NCBI GenBank assembly: GCA_964601895.1
Contig: CAZROT010000029.1
Coordinates: 1 to 9,891, forward strand
Direction: 5' to 3'
Source: CAZROT01 sp964601895
GTDB taxonomy: Bacteria; Pseudomonadota; Gammaproteobacteria; Enterobacterales; Enterobacteriaceae
DNA: 9,891 nt
Under the pieces are notes generated by a model, which made no database searches, had not been told where the DNA came from, and was given only the letters and a program-made list of their open reading frames with translations. Positions 7,393 through 9,891 of the stretch are shown here, piece by piece. Positions within the stretch are counted from its first letter, which is position 1. Each line of letters opens with the position of its first letter. The translations under genes and the position numbers were made by a program.

Positions 7393-8028
7393 ATGAAAAC
7401 ATATAATACAGAACTATGGGAGCAGTATTCTTTAGAGCAACACGCGCAGATTATTGATCTTTCGTTTGGTTTTTTACAAAAAGAGAAAGTTGCAGATGAA
7501 ATTAAAACGCTGTTTGAAGAGTCTGGTATCGAGTCATATGTTCTCTGAAAAGAACAATTATGGAGTAAAATAATTTCATGAAGAAGTGAAAGGAATGACC
7601 AACAACAATTTTCTTCGCTCTGTATAGAGATGCAAAAGTTGCTTCAGTATTTCTTGTATCATAAAAAACCATTGGCGTACAAACATATTGCTTATGATGA
7701 TTTTAAGATATGAACTAATCAGAAGTTTGTCGTGTTTATGGATTATACCGGGGCAGTAGGAGAAGAACATGTAGTCCTTCTTACCTGAACTTGAGCCACA
7801 CAACATAGAGATCATCTTGCAGCATTTCTCAATCAGCATGCATGAACTACAAATTTCAACTCTTCGTTAGTGGGTTTGGATCATCTCTGATGATGACGGG
7901 TAAGAAGAACTGCAGAATCAATAGAGCCTTATAGTACCTCACAGTGATTATGAAGTACATCACAAATGACGAAGAAAATTATTTTTGAAACGCTTTTTCC
8001 AGATAAACATATAGTGATAGATTCGTAA
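7393..8028 (+). CDS. Protein with Janus/PHPT1-like phosphohistidine-phosphatase domain
   Basis: This is a 211-aa cytoplasmic protein. Residues 1-105 are helical and unassigned. Residues 108-210 resemble the Janus/Ocnus family (14-kDa phosphohistidine phosphatase, PHPT1): an opening KFVVF strand, TQHRDHLAAFL (136-146) with His138 in the place of the catalytic His of PHPT1's YHADIYDKV, DHLGGGRV (163-170) matching LGGGRI, and YSTSQGLG (180-187) followed by a helix and PDKHIVI, matching YSxxYGxA and PDYEV. PHPT1 removes phosphate from protein histidines. About 11 glycines are TGA, and the GGG of the conserved motif is written TGA-TGA-TGA (7888-7896). The family call is by eye and rests on spacing plus the GGGR motif; the N-terminal half is additional relative to the 125-aa human protein. 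It starts 29 nt after the barrel-like gene and lies 28 nt before guaD, so it is probably in the same operon. No Shine-Dalgarno is seen. Confidence 0.5.
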
Positions 8029-8056
8029 CAATTTATTTAGAGAAAATCTATATGCT

Positions 8057-8575
8057 ATGCTACGCGAGACAGAAATAATGCAACAAGCATTGACGTTAGC
8101 TGAGGAAAATATGCGTTCAGGGCTGTGATGACCAGTTGCTTGTATTATAGCGAAAAACAAGGAGATTGTTTTTTCCTCACTCAACACCATGGCACAGGAT
8201 GCGTTTGATCCAACGGCTCATGCTGAAATAACCACAATTAGGAATTTTTGTAAACAACAGCAGATGCGAACGTGCAGCTGATACGAACTCTATGTCACTG
8301 CTGAGCCATGTCCTATGTGTTTGTGAGCTATTTACTGGACGTGTTTTGACGCGGTATACTTTGCTAGTTCGGTAGATGATGCTGAACAATGTCAGCGAAT
8401 AGATAAGAAAATATATGAGCAACTATGAATGGCTTGAGCCATGAGAATCATTCCGTGTACCCAATTACTGGATAGTGAGTGAAGAGCATTGCTCCAACAA
8501 CGACCAGCGTTTGTAGATAAAAGACCTGATTTGAAGGAACTTATAGCATTGCAACGAGCACAATTTTCAAAATAG
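8057..8575 (+). CDS. guaD: Guanine deaminase
   Basis: This 172-aa zinc enzyme of the cytidine-deaminase fold hydrolyses guanine to xanthine and ammonia in purine salvage or catabolism. The zinc site is complete: DPTAHAEITTIR gives the ligand His55 and the proton-shuttle Glu57, and TAEPCPMCLGAIYW gives Cys85 and Cys88. The DPTAHAE and EPCPMCLGAIYW blocks, the GGP near residue 25 and the Gln/Arg-rich C-terminal helix match B. subtilis GuaD better than tRNA adenosine deaminase TadA, whose motif is usually HAE followed by a PCxMC without the GAIYW run. Seven glycines are TGA, including the Gly after PCPMC. The ATG at 8057 was chosen because the overlapping ATG at 8052 is out of frame and stops at once. 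It is the last gene of the 6401 operon and is followed by a hairpin terminator. A TadA-like role is the main alternative. Confidence 0.8.
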
Positions 8576-8599
8576 ATTTTATATCGTTGTGTCAAGCAT

Positions 8600-8626
8600 A
8601 GAGAGGCGGTTTGCTTCTCTTTTTTT
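8600..8626 (+). terminator. Rho-independent terminator after guaD
   Basis: An 8-bp stem (AGAGAGGC, 8600-8607, pairing with GCTTCTCT, 8613-8620, with one G-T pair) and a 5-nt loop end in a run of T residues to 8626. Confidence 0.8.
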
Positions 8627-8652
8627 GTATTTTCTGTGTTCGTGTATAGAAT
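8625..8652 (+). promoter_or_regulatory. Possible promoter for the FtsE-like gene
   Basis: TTGTAT (8625-8630) lies 16 bp before TAGAAT (8647-8652), giving a start near 8659. This would make the ATG at 8661 nearly leaderless and gives the ATG at 8685 a leader of about 26 nt. Confidence 0.3.
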
Positions 8653-8684
8653 AGAATGTAATGATTTCTATTCTTTTTTCCTTC

Positions 8685-9422
8685 ATGACTGTTGCACCGT
8701 TGATTGATATTCAGCATCTGACTTGGCAGTATCCTCGCGAAGAGCAGTTTATTTTTGATAATTTTTCTATGAAATTGCATCAGGGAGAGTTTTGCTTTCT
8801 GACGTGAAAGAGTGGGGCAGGGAAAACAACGTTGGTCAAATTCTTGCTTAGACAACTCACCCCGCCTACCAAGATGATTTTTTTCAACAAAGAAGACGTG
8901 GCTAGGTTTACTCGCCAAGAGGTGCAATCCTATAGATCTCGTATAGGGGTAGTATTCCAAGATTTCAAACTCATTGACTGGATGACGGTCTATGAGAATA
9001 TCACGTTTCCGCTTAGTATTCATGGACAGAAAAAAACAGACCATCAGGAGCATATTGCTCACTTGATAGAATTGTTGTGATTAGGACACCGTGAGCAAGC
9101 ATATCCTGCACAGCTGAGTGGATGAGAGAGGCAAAGAGTAGCTATTGCGAGAGCACTTGTCATGCATCCGAAACTTATCATCGCAGACGAGCCGACAGGA
9201 AATATAGATGATGAAGCAGCACAGCAGATAGCAGATAAGTTTGTTGCGTTGCATCAGGAGTGATATACTGTCTTGTTTATCACGCATGACCGCCAACTCC
9301 AGACCTATATAGAGCAGAGAACAAAAACACGTATCATTCACTTATGAAACGAACGTTTGCCGGTATGGGAAAGTGTGAAAAAAAGTGCCAAAAAACTTGA
9401 CGTAGTAGCAAGTGTTGCTTAG
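8685..9422 (+). CDS. ftsE: FtsE-type ABC transporter ATP-binding protein
   Basis: This is a complete 245-aa ABC ATPase. Walker A is GKSGAGKTT (41-49), the Q-loop is Gln92 in IGVVFQDFKLID, the signature is LSGGERQR (144-151), Walker B is LIIADEPTGNID (164-175) and the H-loop is ITHD (His201). The VVFQDFKL...TVYENITFPL block is the usual hallmark of FtsE, which pairs with the membrane protein FtsX to activate peptidoglycan hydrolases at division. Five glycines are TGA, including the first Gly of Walker A and the second Gly of the signature, so the enzyme depends on the recoding. The ATG at 8685 gives a normal ABC N-terminus; the in-frame ATG at 8661 would add a hydrophobic MISILFSF. No FtsX follows within the window. 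Instead there is a soluble-looking helical protein, so the assignment to FtsE rather than a related MacB/LolD-type ATPase rests on the motif alone. It ends in TAG. Confidence 0.75.
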
Positions 9423-9425
9423 AAT
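9397..9425 (+). promoter_or_regulatory. Promoter at the end of ftsE, for the gene at 9471
   Basis: TTGACG (9397-9402), a 17-bp spacer and TAGAAT (9420-9425) form a good consensus promoter inside the last codons and stop of ftsE. The start would be near 9432, with a leader of about 39 nt. Confidence 0.45.
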
Positions 9426-9470
9426 AGGTATAGTGTCTATTTCTTGTTTTTTATTTTTCTGTGAGTCCCT

Positions 9471-9891
9471 ATGTCTGAGCACAGCTTATCTATCAAACTA
9501 AGAATTCGTCTCATAGAACAACTCGCAGAAATAGATCTTCCTTCGTTTTTGTTTGAACAACTTGACCAGTTGCTTGCAGAGGTTACCTATTTCAAACTTA
9601 TAAACTTGCAAGACAATATAGAACTCTTTGTAGCATATCTGAAAGAGATGTGAGAAGGGTACTACGAACAGATGCAACTTCTTACACAATCACAAGAACA
9701 TAAAACAAACTATGCGACCCACATCTACGCACCGTATTTTACTGATAGACTCTATGCAGAGCACTGGAAACCTACCTGTTGACTGAAAGATCTTCTCAAA
9801 ATAAAACAAAGATATCTTGTCATGACGACACTGACCAGTAAAGAGTATATGTACAAAAAGCAGAAAAAAACGTTACTCACTCCACTAGAGA
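9471..9891 (+). CDS. Helical protein of unknown function, 3' end outside the window
   Basis: At least 140 codons are present and the frame is still open at the window edge. The visible part is helical and charged (LRIRLIEQLAEIDLPSFLFEQLDQLL, shortened in the middle by a Pro), with aromatic-rich stretches such as YATHIYAPYFTDRLYAEHW and a basic KEYMYKKQKK region. There is no signal peptide and no membrane segment so far, so it does not look like FtsX. Two TGA codons (after KEM and after KPTC) read as Gly. The ATG at 9471 lies 48 nt after ftsE. I do not recognise a family. Confidence 0.65.

Noticed and set aside
2299..8575. Widespread pseudogenes with multiple premature TGA stops
   Set aside because: The frames continue without shifts, only TGA interrupts them (plus one TAG), and TGA falls on conserved glycines. 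Recoding explains this far better than decay.
8592..9062. A 156-aa open frame on the minus strand
   Set aside because: It is antisense to the well-supported FtsE-like gene and to the guaD terminator, with no recognisable motifs.
9422..9460. Weak hairpin AATAG/CTATT followed by T-rich DNA as an ftsE terminator
   Set aside because: A 5-bp AT-rich stem is too weak to support a terminator, and it overlaps the likely start of the next transcript.
9420..9471. TAG readthrough joining ftsE to the next gene, which is in the same frame
   Set aside because: The linker has no other stop, but 16 codons open by chance is unremarkable, the linker is T-rich and non-protein-like, and a good promoter lies just before the second gene.

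Overview
This window reads sensibly only if UGA is translated as glycine (genetic code 25), which points to the candidate phyla Absconditabacteria (SR1) or Gracilibacteria (BD1-5). Under the standard code almost every gene is broken. With TGA = Gly they become full-length proteins, and many TGA codons fall exactly on invariant glycines: the first Gly of the FtsE Walker A motif, the second Gly of its LSGGERQ signature, and the Gly after the PCPMC zinc motif of the guanine deaminase. TAA and TAG remain stops. The DNA is AT-rich, and no start codon has an obvious Shine-Dalgarno sequence.

Layout. (1) Positions 117-893, minus strand: an exported SlyD-like FKBP prolyl isomerase. It is divergent from (2) a membrane fatty-acid desaturase (1044-2078, plus) that ends in a perfect-stem terminator. 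The desaturase has no internal TGA and ends TGA-TAA, so it looks like a recent arrival from a standard-code donor. (3) Positions 2299-6272: a TrmB-type regulator overlaps a long gene by 37 nt. The long gene encodes a histidine-specific-methyltransferase-like domain (EgtD/Methyltransf_33 type), a membrane segment and a large unrecognised C-terminal part. A single in-frame TAG at 5199 splits it from another 356 residues in the same frame. (4) Positions 6401-8575: three close-spaced genes forming a likely operon, namely an exported beta-rich protein, a protein with a Janus/PHPT1-like phosphohistidine-phosphatase domain, and a guanine deaminase. It closes with a terminator at 8600-8626. (5) Positions 8661-9891: an FtsE-type ABC ATPase, then a helical protein of unknown role cut by the window edge.

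The genes suggest a reduced host-dependent cell. It remodels acquired lipids (desaturase) and salvages purines (guanine deaminase), and it exports a foldase and a barrel-like protein. The most unusual unit is the TrmB regulator plus membrane-anchored methyltransferase fusion. Promoter-like elements and inverted repeats sit upstream of both the trmB gene and the 6401 operon. All family assignments were made by eye from sequence motifs; no database search was run.
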